From Fimbriimonadia bacterium (GTDB lineage Bacteria > Armatimonadota > Fimbriimonadia > Fimbriimonadales > GBS-DC), in the NCBI GenBank assembly GCA_026129765.1, contig JAHCHP010000022.1, forward strand, positions 1-50,002: 50,002 nucleotides of DNA, read 5' to 3'. Numbering within the stretch: position 1 is the first letter of the stretch; every line of letters starts with the position of its first letter. Positions 1 to 6,779 of this stretch are shown piece after piece. The notes beneath the pieces were generated by a model that saw only the letters and a program-made list of their open reading frames with translations, was not told the DNA's origin and made no database searches. The position numbers were made by a program, and so were the translations under genes.

Positions 1-22
1 CTACCAGTCTGTTTTTTGACTC
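1..22. repeat. attL-like 22-bp direct repeat, left boundary of integrated element
   Basis: Perfect 22-bp copy of 5723-5744 in the same orientation; it begins CTACCAGTCTG and ends TTTTTTGACTC. The identity stops at base 23 (G here, T at 5745). Together the two copies bracket a block holding a serine recombinase and replication genes, as expected for attL/attR of an integrated element. This copy lies inside the recombinase reading frame (codons 475-481). The window starts on the first base of the repeat, so the left host flank is not visible. Confidence 0.85.
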
Positions 23-1444
23 GAAGTCGGCTGCCAAAAAGACCTTTATGCAGTCGGCTTGAACCTCGACGGCGTCCACGACAGCAGTCATACATTCTCG
101 CTTTTCCTGTAGAGACATCGCTTCCCATAGACTTGACCACCGTCTTAACCCTTTGCGAAAGGTGTTTAACTGCTTGCAGAGGTCTTCTTTATCCATGACC
201 TGGACTTCACGCGATAAGCGGGCGCGCTCACGCTGTAAGGTGTCTAAACGTTGCGATAGTTCAGGTACATCTACCCCACTGGAGTAAAGATCAAGTAACC
301 GTTCAATCTCAGAGGTCAACCTTTCAACTTTCAAGCGCGTTTCTTCGGTATTTTGAGTGTAGGCTTGAAGTAGCATCGACTCGGCAAATTCATCTTGCGT
401 TGCAATGAAGCCAATCACTTCCCAAATTCGCTTGTGCAACTGTTTGAGATTGATCCTTCTTCTTTTACAAGGGGATTTACGGGGATGAGAATAATAGCGA
501 ACAATTCCCGAATGAGGAATCACATAATAAGGCGTCATTGCGCTTCCACATTCTGCGCAAAAGATGACTCCACGCAACAGGTATTCAGCACTGCCATCCT
601 CGCGGGCGCGCCTGTGTCTCTTGCGAGGCAATAACCTTTGTACCATCTCAAAAGTGTTGGTATCCACGAGTGCAGGAAACTTTTGTTCAGCAATCAATTC
701 TTTACATATACAGAAGTCTCCCGTATAGAGCCGATTCGTGAGTATGCTCTTAAGGTAATCGGTTCGCAATTCAGCATTGCCCCTCGCACGCAATACTGCC
801 TTATACACGGGATTGTCATTGATTTCTTGCACGATTTGCGAAAGGCAAGCGGTTTGCACAAAGCGTTCAAAAGCAAATCGCACTATTTCCGCTTGGTCAG
901 GAATCACCTCTAAATGTTTGTTTACGACTCGGTAGCCGAAAGGGGGACGACCCATGATCCAGCGACCTTGAAGACCTTCTGAGCGAATCTTATCGCGAAC
1001 GCGCTCTGCGGTCATTTCCCGTTCTTGTTGCGCAAAGACGGCTAACATATTGCGCATGAACCGTCCATTCGATGTAGAGGTATCAAATTGATCTTTTACG
1101 CTGATGAAATCCACTTCCTTCTCGCTCAGAGTCGCCTCCAATTGGAAGAAATCCTTCAAAGAACGGCTGAACCGATCCAACTTGTAAACAATCACTGCTT
1201 GAATTTCTCTTTCAGCCACTTTCTTCAACAGCCGTTGCAAGCCCTCACGCTTAGTATCCTTCGCGCTGGCAACATCATGAATGATTTCCAGTTCACTATC
1301 GGGATAATGTAAAGCGCAATAACGCCGAATAAACTGCTCTTGCGACTCAAGAGTATTGAAGTCACTTCGTGAAGATTGTTCTTCGGTAGAGCAACGACAA
1401 TACCCAACGACCTTTCGCACCGAATGATGATTCGCCTGTTTCAT
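1..1444 (-). CDS. Large serine recombinase (integrase), open to the window edge
   Basis: Site-specific recombinase of the large serine family, expected to integrate and excise the element. The frame is open from ATG at 1442-1444 to base 2 (481 codons) with no stop, so the 3' end is outside the window. A strong Shine-Dalgarno (AGGAGG, 8 nt before ATG) fixes the start. Resolvase domain about residues 10-155: YCRCSTEEQ with catalytic Ser19, and KLDRFSRS around 88-95. Recombinase domain about 160-275 (GRPPFGYRV near 165). Zinc ribbon about 290-330 with C296, C299, H320 and C326, then a Glu/Arg/Leu-rich coiled coil about 365-415. The last seven codons lie in the 22-bp att repeat. In the circular form the frame would continue 31 more codons from the right end of the element, giving 512 aa, a usual length for the family. 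Confidence 0.93.
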   Translation of the reverse strand, partial: MKQANHHSVRKVVGYCRCSTEEQSSRSDFNTLESQEQFIRRYCALHYPDSELEIIHDVASAKDTKREGLQRLLKKVAEREIQAVIVYKLDRFSRSLKDFFQLEATLSEKEVDFISVKDQFDTSTSNGRFMRNMLAVFAQQEREMTAERVRDKIRSEGLQGRWIMGRPPFGYRVVNKHLEVIPDQAEIVRFAFERFVQTACLSQIVQEINDNPVYKAVLRARGNAELRTDYLKSILTNRLYTGDFCICKELIAEQKFPALVDTNTFEMVQRLLPRKRHRRAREDGSAEYLLRGVIFCAECGSAMTPYYVIPHSGIVRYYSHPRKSPCKRRRINLKQLHKRIWEVIGFIATQDEFAESMLLQAYTQNTEETRLKVERLTSEIERLLDLYSSGVDVPELSQRLDTLQRERARLSREVQVMDKEDLCKQLNTFRKGLRRWSSLWEAMSLQEKRECMTAVVDAVEVQADCIKVFLAADFESKNRLV

Positions 1445-1634
1445 TTTCTAATGCCTCCTAAATTGCCTTTATTTGCCCTCAAATGGGCTTCTGTGGCGTT
1501 CCAATTGTTTCTATGACTAAAATCACTATTCCAATAAAAGAAACGCGCTTTCCGGGCTTTTGTGAAAGCCTTCTCTTGTTCTAATGATTCGCCATCTTGC
1601 CCCTGTTTCCTTGCTTTTTTTTGCGATCTTACCT

Positions 1635-2024
1635 CTAAAGCATTTTAGCAGTTTCTTCAGGGATTTCCAGAATCTTCATAACGCAAGTGGTCATAGGAGC
1701 GTCCTTTCTTTCCAATGAAAGAGCAGCGTCTAAAAGAGCGCAGGCAGCCCTGACTCTGGCGTTTGCAGGTGTGTTTGAATCGCATGCTATTTGTGAGAGT
1801 ATCTGAATGGCAAGTGGAACTGACGCTTGCAAATGACCGATGGCAAACTGCAATACCTGTTGTCGAATCGCGTCATATTGATCTTTGAATTCGGATTGGT
1901 TCATCCAACGGTACAAAGTACGTTCAGGTACGCCACAAGCCTTTGAAGCCTGCCGTATGGTAGGATGTTCCAATAAGGCATATATTGCCTTCTGTTGCTT
2001 CAGGATTTGAAGTTTCTCTGCCAT
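1635..2024 (-). CDS. HTH protein, phBC6A51 / terminase-small-subunit-like
   Basis: 129-aa protein with an N-terminal helix-turn-helix: HPTIRQASKACGVPERTLYRW at about 20-40 has the A-x3-GV-x2-RTLYRW signature of phBC6A51-type and terminase-small-subunit-like DNA-binding proteins. The rest is helical and Ala/Leu-rich. The start is supported by AGGTGG 6 nt upstream. It lies between the primase-helicase and the recombinase on the same strand. In phages and phage satellites such proteins recognise packaging DNA, and related ones occur in genomic islands. A packaging role here is inference only, since no large terminase or capsid gene is visible. Confidence 0.7.
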   Translation of the reverse strand: MAEKLQILKQQKAIYALLEHPTIRQASKACGVPERTLYRWMNQSEFKDQYDAIRQQVLQFAIGHLQASVPLAIQILSQIACDSNTPANARVRAACALLDAALSLERKDAPMTTCVMKILEIPEETAKML

Positions 2025-2052
2025 AATGTGCCACCTGTCCCCTATGTTTTAT

Positions 2053-4377
2053 TTACGCCTTTCCATCTGGATAGATAGTCAAGAATGCGCGTAAAGCGCG
2101 TTCATGCTCATCGGTTTTGTTCGTCAAAAACAGTTCCCAATTCGTTATGGTATGCCCTTGCTTGTATTCCAAAGTAGGATACCTGTGCTTGGCTGCCAAG
2201 AATCTGAGGTATTCTGTTTCGCTCCAGTCTTCAGGAATATCAGAATCATCAATCATAGGTAAGCGATTCTCTAATTCATCATTATCATTTTCATCATCAG
2301 AGAGCCGAAGATACTCACTTTCATCGAAGATCGTCACATTCTGTATTTGAGTATCTTCGGGAATCTTGAGTATCTTCGATGATCCTTTCTCTGTTTCATC
2401 ATCATCAGAGAGCCGAAGATACTCACTTTCATCGAAGATCGTCACATTCTGTATTTGAGTATCTTCGGGAATCTTGAGTATCTTCGATGATCCTTTCTCT
2501 GTTTCATCATCATCAGAGAGAGGTAATCCCCAAAGCCAAGTTCCTTTCATACCCCCTTTTTGGCTCTCTATTTTGAGCCTTCTTTTTGCCCTTTCAAGGG
2601 TACTCTTGCTTATTCCAAGTTTTTTGGCTTCAATTAGAATCTCCTTTGAAGGGCGTCCCCCATCGGCTAAAATCGACTCTAAGAACTCAATGGCTTCACT
2701 CATCGAAGTTCCTTCTTCTTTGCCGAATAAGTCACGAGTATTCAAGTCTACCGCTCCTATCCACTCAAAGTGTCCATTATGAACTGTGTAAGCCAACGAC
2801 TGCCCCTTCTTTTCATTATTGCTTTTAGCATGGGTTAAGATGACTTTCCCTTGCTCGTTGGGATGTTCGGCTACCAGCAGCATTGAACGCGCTGCTGCTG
2901 GTATGTCCAGGCTTCCAGAGACGCGGTAGAGAGCATTGCTGCTTTGATTCTTGTTCAAGTGGGCAATTATCAGAATCGCACAGTCATGCCGTTCAGCAAG
3001 TTCACTAAGACGCTTAGATATAGCGCGCATGTGGGGGGCAGCATTGGAGTTTAACTTCGCATGAATGAACGCTGCATATGGATCGATGATACAGAGGGTA
3101 GGATTGAGTTTCTCCAAGTCGTATTCTAATTGCTCTAAGCCTCGTTCGTAATCCCCTGTACCTCTTAATTCAGAAGGGGTAAAGGAAAGCAAGTTCTGTT
3201 GAAGATGTATCCTACCGATGTTGGCTCCCATAGCGTCAAGACGCGGGCGAATGGTATCACTCGCTCCATCTTCTGCGCTCCACAGAAGAACGGTTCCCGG
3301 TTTGGACAATTTCAACCCGAATTCGCCAATCCCACGACTGACAGAAGCAGCCAACTTTAACGAAAGGAACGACTTTCCAACGCCCGGATCGCCTACAAGA
3401 AGAGTGATTTTCCCGATGGGAATATAAGGCATCCAAAGCCACTGAATCGGTTCCGGTTTAACGTCTTTTAAGCAAATGGTTTCGGAATAGGCAAACGCCT
3501 CTTGATCTGTCTCATTCGCCCCCACTGCGATTGTTGACAGTGGAACACGCTTCACTGTCTTCATGGTTTGAAGGAAGGCGTCTTGTTGCCCTTCACATTT
3601 CAACCAAAGTTCCGAAACATCTTTACCTTGATCCTTGCCATCTGGTTGCCATACTTCCACTTGTTCCCGTAGATCAGCAGGGCAGGTGTTGCGAATCGCC
3701 CGAATTAAGGCTTTTCCCCCTTGATCAGGTTCCATCCAGACACGAATCTTGTTATAAGGGGCTACAAATTGCCAATACTCGCTTCTCCAATGGTTCCCGC
3801 CGGGTATGCCAAGCGCAGGGTAGTCGATATACCACAAGGTGAGGGCGTCTGATTCTCCTTCTACAAGGAACAGAGACCGGCTTTGTTGAGGCAATCGCCA
3901 TAAACCGTAAGGGGCGGTTTGTTTCCCTTTCGGTTGGCGGTATCCCCCTGCCTCAAGGCTGATTCTGTACCTTTCAAAAAGAAAGTTGTTGTAGGAGTCA
4001 CGATATTCAAAGACCAGTGCAGGATTCCCACTAAAACTGCCTTCTCTGATTCCTTGACCGCGCAGGAAATCAACGGGCAACCGTTTCGCCTTCGCGAAGG
4101 AATCAAGCGTTATTGGGCTTGGCTTAAGATGGGTGGCTGTACCCTTTTCAGGATAGAGGTCTTTAAGCGTCAAGCCCAATGCCTTCATAATGGCTTCTGG
4201 AAGGCAGCCTGCGAAGCATTTTATCAGGATGGTTCCGTTTTGCCCTTCCGAAATGCTTAGGCTGGGAGTCTTATCCTCATGTGCCGGGCAACGTGCCATC
4301 CATCCCTGTCCTGTCGTTTTTACCGAATGAAGACGATTCAGAAACCTTTGTGTATTAGGATTGGGGTATACTTTCAT
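2053..4377 (-). CDS. Primase-helicase (CHC2-type zinc finger, TOPRIM, RepA/DnaB-like ATPase)
   Basis: 774-aa replication protein of the mobile element. An N-terminal CHC2-like zinc finger has C30, H33, C54 and C58. A TOPRIM segment at about 168-222 has LVEGESD with E173 and a later MEPDQGG. A RecA-fold ATPase follows, with Walker A GDPGVGKS at 329-336 and Walker B LCIIDPYAAF around 428-437. A predicted winged helix at about 575-615 (GISKSTLERAKRRL) may bind DNA. Residues 621-692 are two identical 36-residue copies from a 108-bp tandem DNA duplication, followed by an acidic tail. The start is supported by AAGGAG 7 nt upstream. The overall plan is that of P4-alpha-like or plasmid RepA-like primase-helicases, so the element probably replicates itself after excision. 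Confidence 0.9.
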   Translation of the reverse strand: MKVYPNPNTQRFLNRLHSVKTTGQGWMARCPAHEDKTPSLSISEGQNGTILIKCFAGCLPEAIMKALGLTLKDLYPEKGTATHLKPSPITLDSFAKAKRLPVDFLRGQGIREGSFSGNPALVFEYRDSYNNFLFERYRISLEAGGYRQPKGKQTAPYGLWRLPQQSRSLFLVEGESDALTLWYIDYPALGIPGGNHWRSEYWQFVAPYNKIRVWMEPDQGGKALIRAIRNTCPADLREQVEVWQPDGKDQGKDVSELWLKCEGQQDAFLQTMKTVKRVPLSTIAVGANETDQEAFAYSETICLKDVKPEPIQWLWMPYIPIGKITLLVGDPGVGKSFLSLKLAASVSRGIGEFGLKLSKPGTVLLWSAEDGASDTIRPRLDAMGANIGRIHLQQNLLSFTPSELRGTGDYERGLEQLEYDLEKLNPTLCIIDPYAAFIHAKLNSNAAPHMRAISKRLSELAERHDCAILIIAHLNKNQSSNALYRVSGSLDIPAAARSMLLVAEHPNEQGKVILTHAKSNNEKKGQSLAYTVHNGHFEWIGAVDLNTRDLFGKEEGTSMSEAIEFLESILADGGRPSKEILIEAKKLGISKSTLERAKRRLKIESQKGGMKGTWLWGLPLSDDDETEKGSSKILKIPEDTQIQNVTIFDESEYLRLSDDDETEKGSSKILKIPEDTQIQNVTIFDESEYLRLSDDENDNDELENRLPMIDDSDIPEDWSETEYLRFLAAKHRYPTLEYKQGHTITNWELFLTNKTDEHERALRAFLTIYPDGKA
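2292..2520. repeat. 108-bp tandem duplication with six iteron-like sites, inside the primase gene
   Basis: Two identical 108-bp units (2292-2399, 2400-2507) and 13 bp of a third (2508-2520). Each unit holds three copies of an 11-mer GAGTATCTTCG: one inverted (2305-2316, 2413-2424) and two direct (2349-2360 and 2368-2379; 2457-2468 and 2476-2487). The inverted copy and the first direct copy match over 12 bp, as CCGAAGATACTC and its complement. In frame the unit encodes 36 residues. Clustered direct and inverted short repeats in a replication gene resemble origin iterons; that function is inferred. Confidence 0.85.
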
Positions 4378-4570
4378 TGCAATCTCCTTGCGAGGTTGTG
4401 GCTAAATTGCCTTGTTCGCCTGCCCCCATCGCCTGTGGGGCAGGCGTTCCTACTTCTAAACGCTCTTGCACCTGATTCACGATCTCAATGAGCCGACGCC
4501 ATCCACGCGCTGCATGTGGCGCGGGAACTCGTGTAGCGTGAACGTCAAGGGAACGGGGACGGTAAGCCAT
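4355..4570 (-). CDS. Small hypothetical protein (71 aa) of the mobile element
   Basis: Not recognised. The ATG directly follows the TAA stop of the XRE-like gene, and the 3' end overlaps the primase-helicase start by 23 bp, as in a tightly packed co-transcribed set. A GGAGG lies about 11 nt upstream inside the preceding gene. The product is basic at the N-terminus (RPRSLDVHATRVPAPHAARGW) and has a short helical stretch (IEIVNQVQERLEV). No cysteines beyond one, no membrane segment and no known motif. It may be real because of its packing and ribosome site, but it is short enough to be chance. Confidence 0.45.
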   Translation of the reverse strand: MAYRPRSLDVHATRVPAPHAARGWRRLIEIVNQVQERLEVGTPAPQAMGAGEQGNLATTSQGDCNESIPQS

Positions 4571-4780
4571 TTACTGGTTTGCCTCCAAACTCAGTATCTT
4601 CTCTACCTCTTCAGGTTTGCAGTGAAGCACCTGTGCTAATCGTTTGCGCTCGTTAGGGCGAGGTGTAATCCACCCGTGACGTAATCCAACGATTCTTGAA
4701 ATCGGAATATCAGCCTTCACCGCGACTTCTAATCCAGTCATTTCTTTGTTTTGAGTGTTCATGATAGGTTGAGTGTTCAT
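4571..4780 (-). CDS. XRE-like HTH regulator of the mobile element
   Basis: Small DNA-binding protein with the core GLEVAVKADIPISRIVGLR followed by PNERKRLAQVLHCKPEEVEKIL, the helix-turn-helix layout of Cro/C1-type (XRE) regulators. The frame is open back to an ATG at 4828 (85 aa), but residues before position 17 would overlap the divergent gene start and have no ribosome site. Starts at 4780 or 4762 are more plausible; both lie in an 18-bp tandem repeat and neither has a clear Shine-Dalgarno. Divergent from the 254-aa gene and first in the minus-strand set, it is well placed to control both directions from 4751-4830. Confidence 0.68.
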   Translation of the reverse strand: MNTQPIMNTQNKEMTGLEVAVKADIPISRIVGLRHGWITPRPNERKRLAQVLHCKPEEVEKILSLEANQ

Positions 4781-4786
4781 GATAGG
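4751..4786. repeat. 18-bp tandem repeat in the divergent control region
   Basis: Two perfect adjacent copies of TTGAGTGTTCATGATAGG (4751-4768, 4769-4786). Each contains an in-frame ATG for the minus-strand regulator. The position between divergent genes suggests either an operator for the XRE-like protein or a coding duplication; both could hold. Confidence 0.75.
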
Positions 4787-4826
4787 TATAGAATACTTGC
4801 TAACAAATTGAGGTAAAATTGGTGGC

Positions 4827-5591
4827 ATGAGTGAATTAAGCGCGAAGCAGGAAATATGGCAGGAACTTAAAGAAAGGGGACTATCGCCTGATGACTTGCC
4901 CGACTGGTGGGGGTTGGTTATTGAACAATTTGGGAATGACTTTGATAAGGAATCAATTGATGACGCTATTGAATACTTGATTCCAATACTGGAACGGTTA
5001 AAACGAACTTATAAGTCAACAATTGCTATCCTTCCTTCTCCATCTCAGTCTTCCCTTAAGAAAATAGTAGAAGACCAAGCCCTTATGACTGCCCTAAAAG
5101 CCAACTTAGACGAATCATTTGAAGGAATCGAGGTAGGAATCGATGCCAGTAATCGGTATGTTTTGAGGTTCCATTCCAGTATTAGCCGAAGAGCCTTGAA
5201 GGAATTGATTGATAATCTTCCGCTTGGACGCCTCAATATGAAACTTCGCGCCTTATGGGAATTCGTTCATGCACATGGGGTAACTAAGGTCACGGAATGG
5301 GAAGAGATTAGAGACAGCGAAACGGATGAGGTTTACTATGACCCTCTTAAAAGTCGTTTCTGTTGGGTAGCCACCTTGAAAAAGTGGAATGAATTTGCGC
5401 CGGAAAAGTGGCAGTATCACGGCAAGAATCCTCGCGCTCAGTTCCAGATGGAATTTCAACGCGCCGAACAGGTTATGAAAGAAGGGGGACGGTTCAAGGG
5501 GAAATGGAAAAGAGCAGGAATAAGTTCGAATCGTCTGATGTTGGAAGGCATAGAAAAAGCAAAGGAAGACACAGAAGAAGCAAAAAGTTAA
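4827..5591 (+). CDS. Hypothetical protein (254 aa) of the mobile element
   Basis: Not recognised. The product is charged and soluble, with no signal peptide, membrane segment, zinc motif or P-loop visible. The N-terminus is helical and acidic (ELKERGLSPDDLPDWWGLVI). The middle (about 105-150) alternates strand-like and helical segments, and the C-terminus is very rich in Lys, Arg and Glu, suggesting nucleic-acid or protein binding. It is the only element gene on the plus strand. The ATG lies 7 nt after a TAAAAT hexamer (4814-4819) and lacks a well-spaced Shine-Dalgarno, so the message may be nearly leaderless. It ends one base before a strong hairpin. It could be the cargo or accessory gene of the element. 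Confidence 0.8.
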   Translation: MSELSAKQEIWQELKERGLSPDDLPDWWGLVIEQFGNDFDKESIDDAIEYLIPILERLKRTYKSTIAILPSPSQSSLKKIVEDQALMTALKANLDESFEGIEVGIDASNRYVLRFHSSISRRALKELIDNLPLGRLNMKLRALWEFVHAHGVTKVTEWEEIRDSETDEVYYDPLKSRFCWVATLKKWNEFAPEKWQYHGKNPRAQFQMEFQRAEQVMKEGGRFKGKWKRAGISSNRLMLEGIEKAKEDTEEAKS

Positions 5592-5618
5592 GGGCATGCT
5601 CATTGATTGAGCATGCCC
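5592..5618. terminator. Perfect hairpin downstream of the 254-aa gene
   Basis: GGGCATGCTCA (5592-5602), loop TTGAT, TGAGCATGCCC (5608-5618): an 11-bp perfect stem starting one base after the stop codon. There is no T-run, so it is not a textbook intrinsic terminator. In the excised circle it would lie between the convergent 3' ends of this gene (stop 5591) and the recombinase (stop 5628-5630), a logical place for a two-way terminator or a 3'-end protector. Confidence 0.6.
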
Positions 5619-5627
5619 TGATGATTC

Positions 5628-5744
5628 TCACTTCAGATATATCGTTATTTCACTGCCATCGAGGGGGGCAACCGCGATCAGCCGAAGGCTTTGGGTATGA
5701 TTCGATATGGTTGGCTTGAGGTCTACCAGTCTGTTTTTTGACTC
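5628..5744 (-). other. Detached 3' coding end of the serine recombinase (restored in the circular form)
   Basis: Read on the minus strand from the att repeat, bases 5744 to 5628 continue the recombinase frame without a stop for 38 codons (7 within the repeat and 31 beyond) to TGA at 5628-5630. The product ends in GSEITIYLK, strand-like as expected of a recombinase C-terminus. Excision by recombination between the 22-bp repeats would join this stretch to codons 1-481. In the integrated state it has no start codon; the upstream kdsD gene is in the same frame but ends in TAG 3 bp before the repeat. Confidence 0.75.
5723..5744. repeat. attR-like 22-bp direct repeat, right boundary of integrated element
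   Basis: Perfect copy of bases 1-22. It starts 3 bp beyond the kdsD stop codon, so integration just downstream of this housekeeping gene leaves the gene intact. A 22-bp identity is longer than the 2-bp crossover core of serine recombinases, so it gives the boundaries but not the exact exchange point. Confidence 0.85.
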
Positions 5745-5747
5745 TGA

Positions 5748-6743
5748 CTACACAATCCCAACCCGCAGCAAGTCTTTCAAAGTTACGATCCCTATTGGTC
5801 TGCCCTCTTCATCCAAAACCGGCATATCGCCGATTTTCACCGGCAGACTTTGAAAGGTTTGCAATACCTCATACGCGAGCGGATTCCCAGACAAAGTGAA
5901 CGGCGATTGGTTGAACGCGCTGCCAACAGGCAAATTCAAAGCAGTTTCGTCCGCCAGCAGACGGCGGCGAATGTCGCCATCGGTCAACAACCCCAGCAGT
6001 TTTCCTTCATTATCCACAACACATGCCGCGCCTGCGCCCGCCTTCGTGATAGCAAATAACGCATCGCGCAAACGCGAGTCATGCCGGACAATCGCCAAAG
6101 AATCGCCGGACCTCATCACGTCGCTGAGCCTCAGCAGCAATCGCTTGCCCAACGCGCCCGCAGGGTGATTCAGCGCAAAATCGTCAGGAGTGAAACCGCG
6201 CGCGGTCATGACCGCCAATGCCAGCGCATCGCCGAAAGCCAACATCGCGGTCGTGCTGGCAGTCGGCGCGAGATTATGAGGGCAGGCTTCCCGCTCGACC
6301 GACACATCCAAAATCACATCTGCCATTTGCCCTAAGCTGGAATCGCGCCTGCCGGTCATCGCGATCAGAGGCGCGTTCAACCGCTTCAAAGCGGGCAGCA
6401 CCCCCAGAATTTCGTCGCTTTCACCGCTGTAGGAAAGCAGCATCGCCACATCGGACGAGGTTACGGTTCCCAAATCGCCATGAACCGCTTCCGCAGGGTG
6501 CAAGAACAAGGCAGGCGTTCCCGTGCTGCTGAAAGTGCCGGTCAGTTTGCGCGCAATCGCGCCCGATTTCCCGACCCCGCTAATGATCAATTTACCGGGA
6601 CATTGAATCAACAGCGAAATCGCGCTCTCAAACTCTTCGTTCAGGCGTTCGCTTAGACGGGCAACCGCGTCTGCCTCCGTTTTCAGCACATCCTGCGCGA
6701 TGGCTAACGGGGTCATTTTCTCAGAAGGGACTGAATAGGTCAT
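5748..6743 (-). CDS. kdsD: Arabinose-5-phosphate isomerase (KdsD/KpsF/GutQ family)
   Basis: Interconverts ribulose-5-phosphate and arabinose-5-phosphate, the first step to KDO for lipopolysaccharide. 331 aa, the usual length. An N-terminal SIS sugar-isomerase domain (about 35-185) has GVGKSGAIARKL and the family motif FLHPAEAVHGDLG; two CBS domains follow (about 205-331, with GLLTDGDIRRRL and GIVTLKDLLR). The start ATG at 6743 lacks a clear ribosome site, and Met10 is an alternative. It is divergent from the thioesterase gene with 36 bp between. Its 3' end abuts the attR repeat. The nearby LptD-like gene fits a role in outer-membrane LPS. Confidence 0.93.
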   Translation of the reverse strand: MTYSVPSEKMTPLAIAQDVLKTEADAVARLSERLNEEFESAISLLIQCPGKLIISGVGKSGAIARKLTGTFSSTGTPALFLHPAEAVHGDLGTVTSSDVAMLLSYSGESDEILGVLPALKRLNAPLIAMTGRRDSSLGQMADVILDVSVEREACPHNLAPTASTTAMLAFGDALALAVMTARGFTPDDFALNHPAGALGKRLLLRLSDVMRSGDSLAIVRHDSRLRDALFAITKAGAGAACVVDNEGKLLGLLTDGDIRRRLLADETALNLPVGSAFNQSPFTLSGNPLAYEVLQTFQSLPVKIGDMPVLDEEGRPIGIVTLKDLLRVGIV

Positions 6744-6779
6744 AGGTCTATGGGAAAATAGCTCTTTTCCTCCCCTAAC

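Noticed and set aside
395..1312. Plus-strand open frames across 395-1312
   Set aside because: They are antisense to the recombinase, whose complete domain order and ribosome site lie on the minus strand.
2292..2520. CRISPR array
   Set aside because: Repeats are contiguous 108-bp units inside a coding frame, with no spacers and no cas genes.
5723..5750. Integration into a tRNA gene
   Set aside because: The att repeat is next to the 3' end of kdsD; no cloverleaf sequence is seen at either end.
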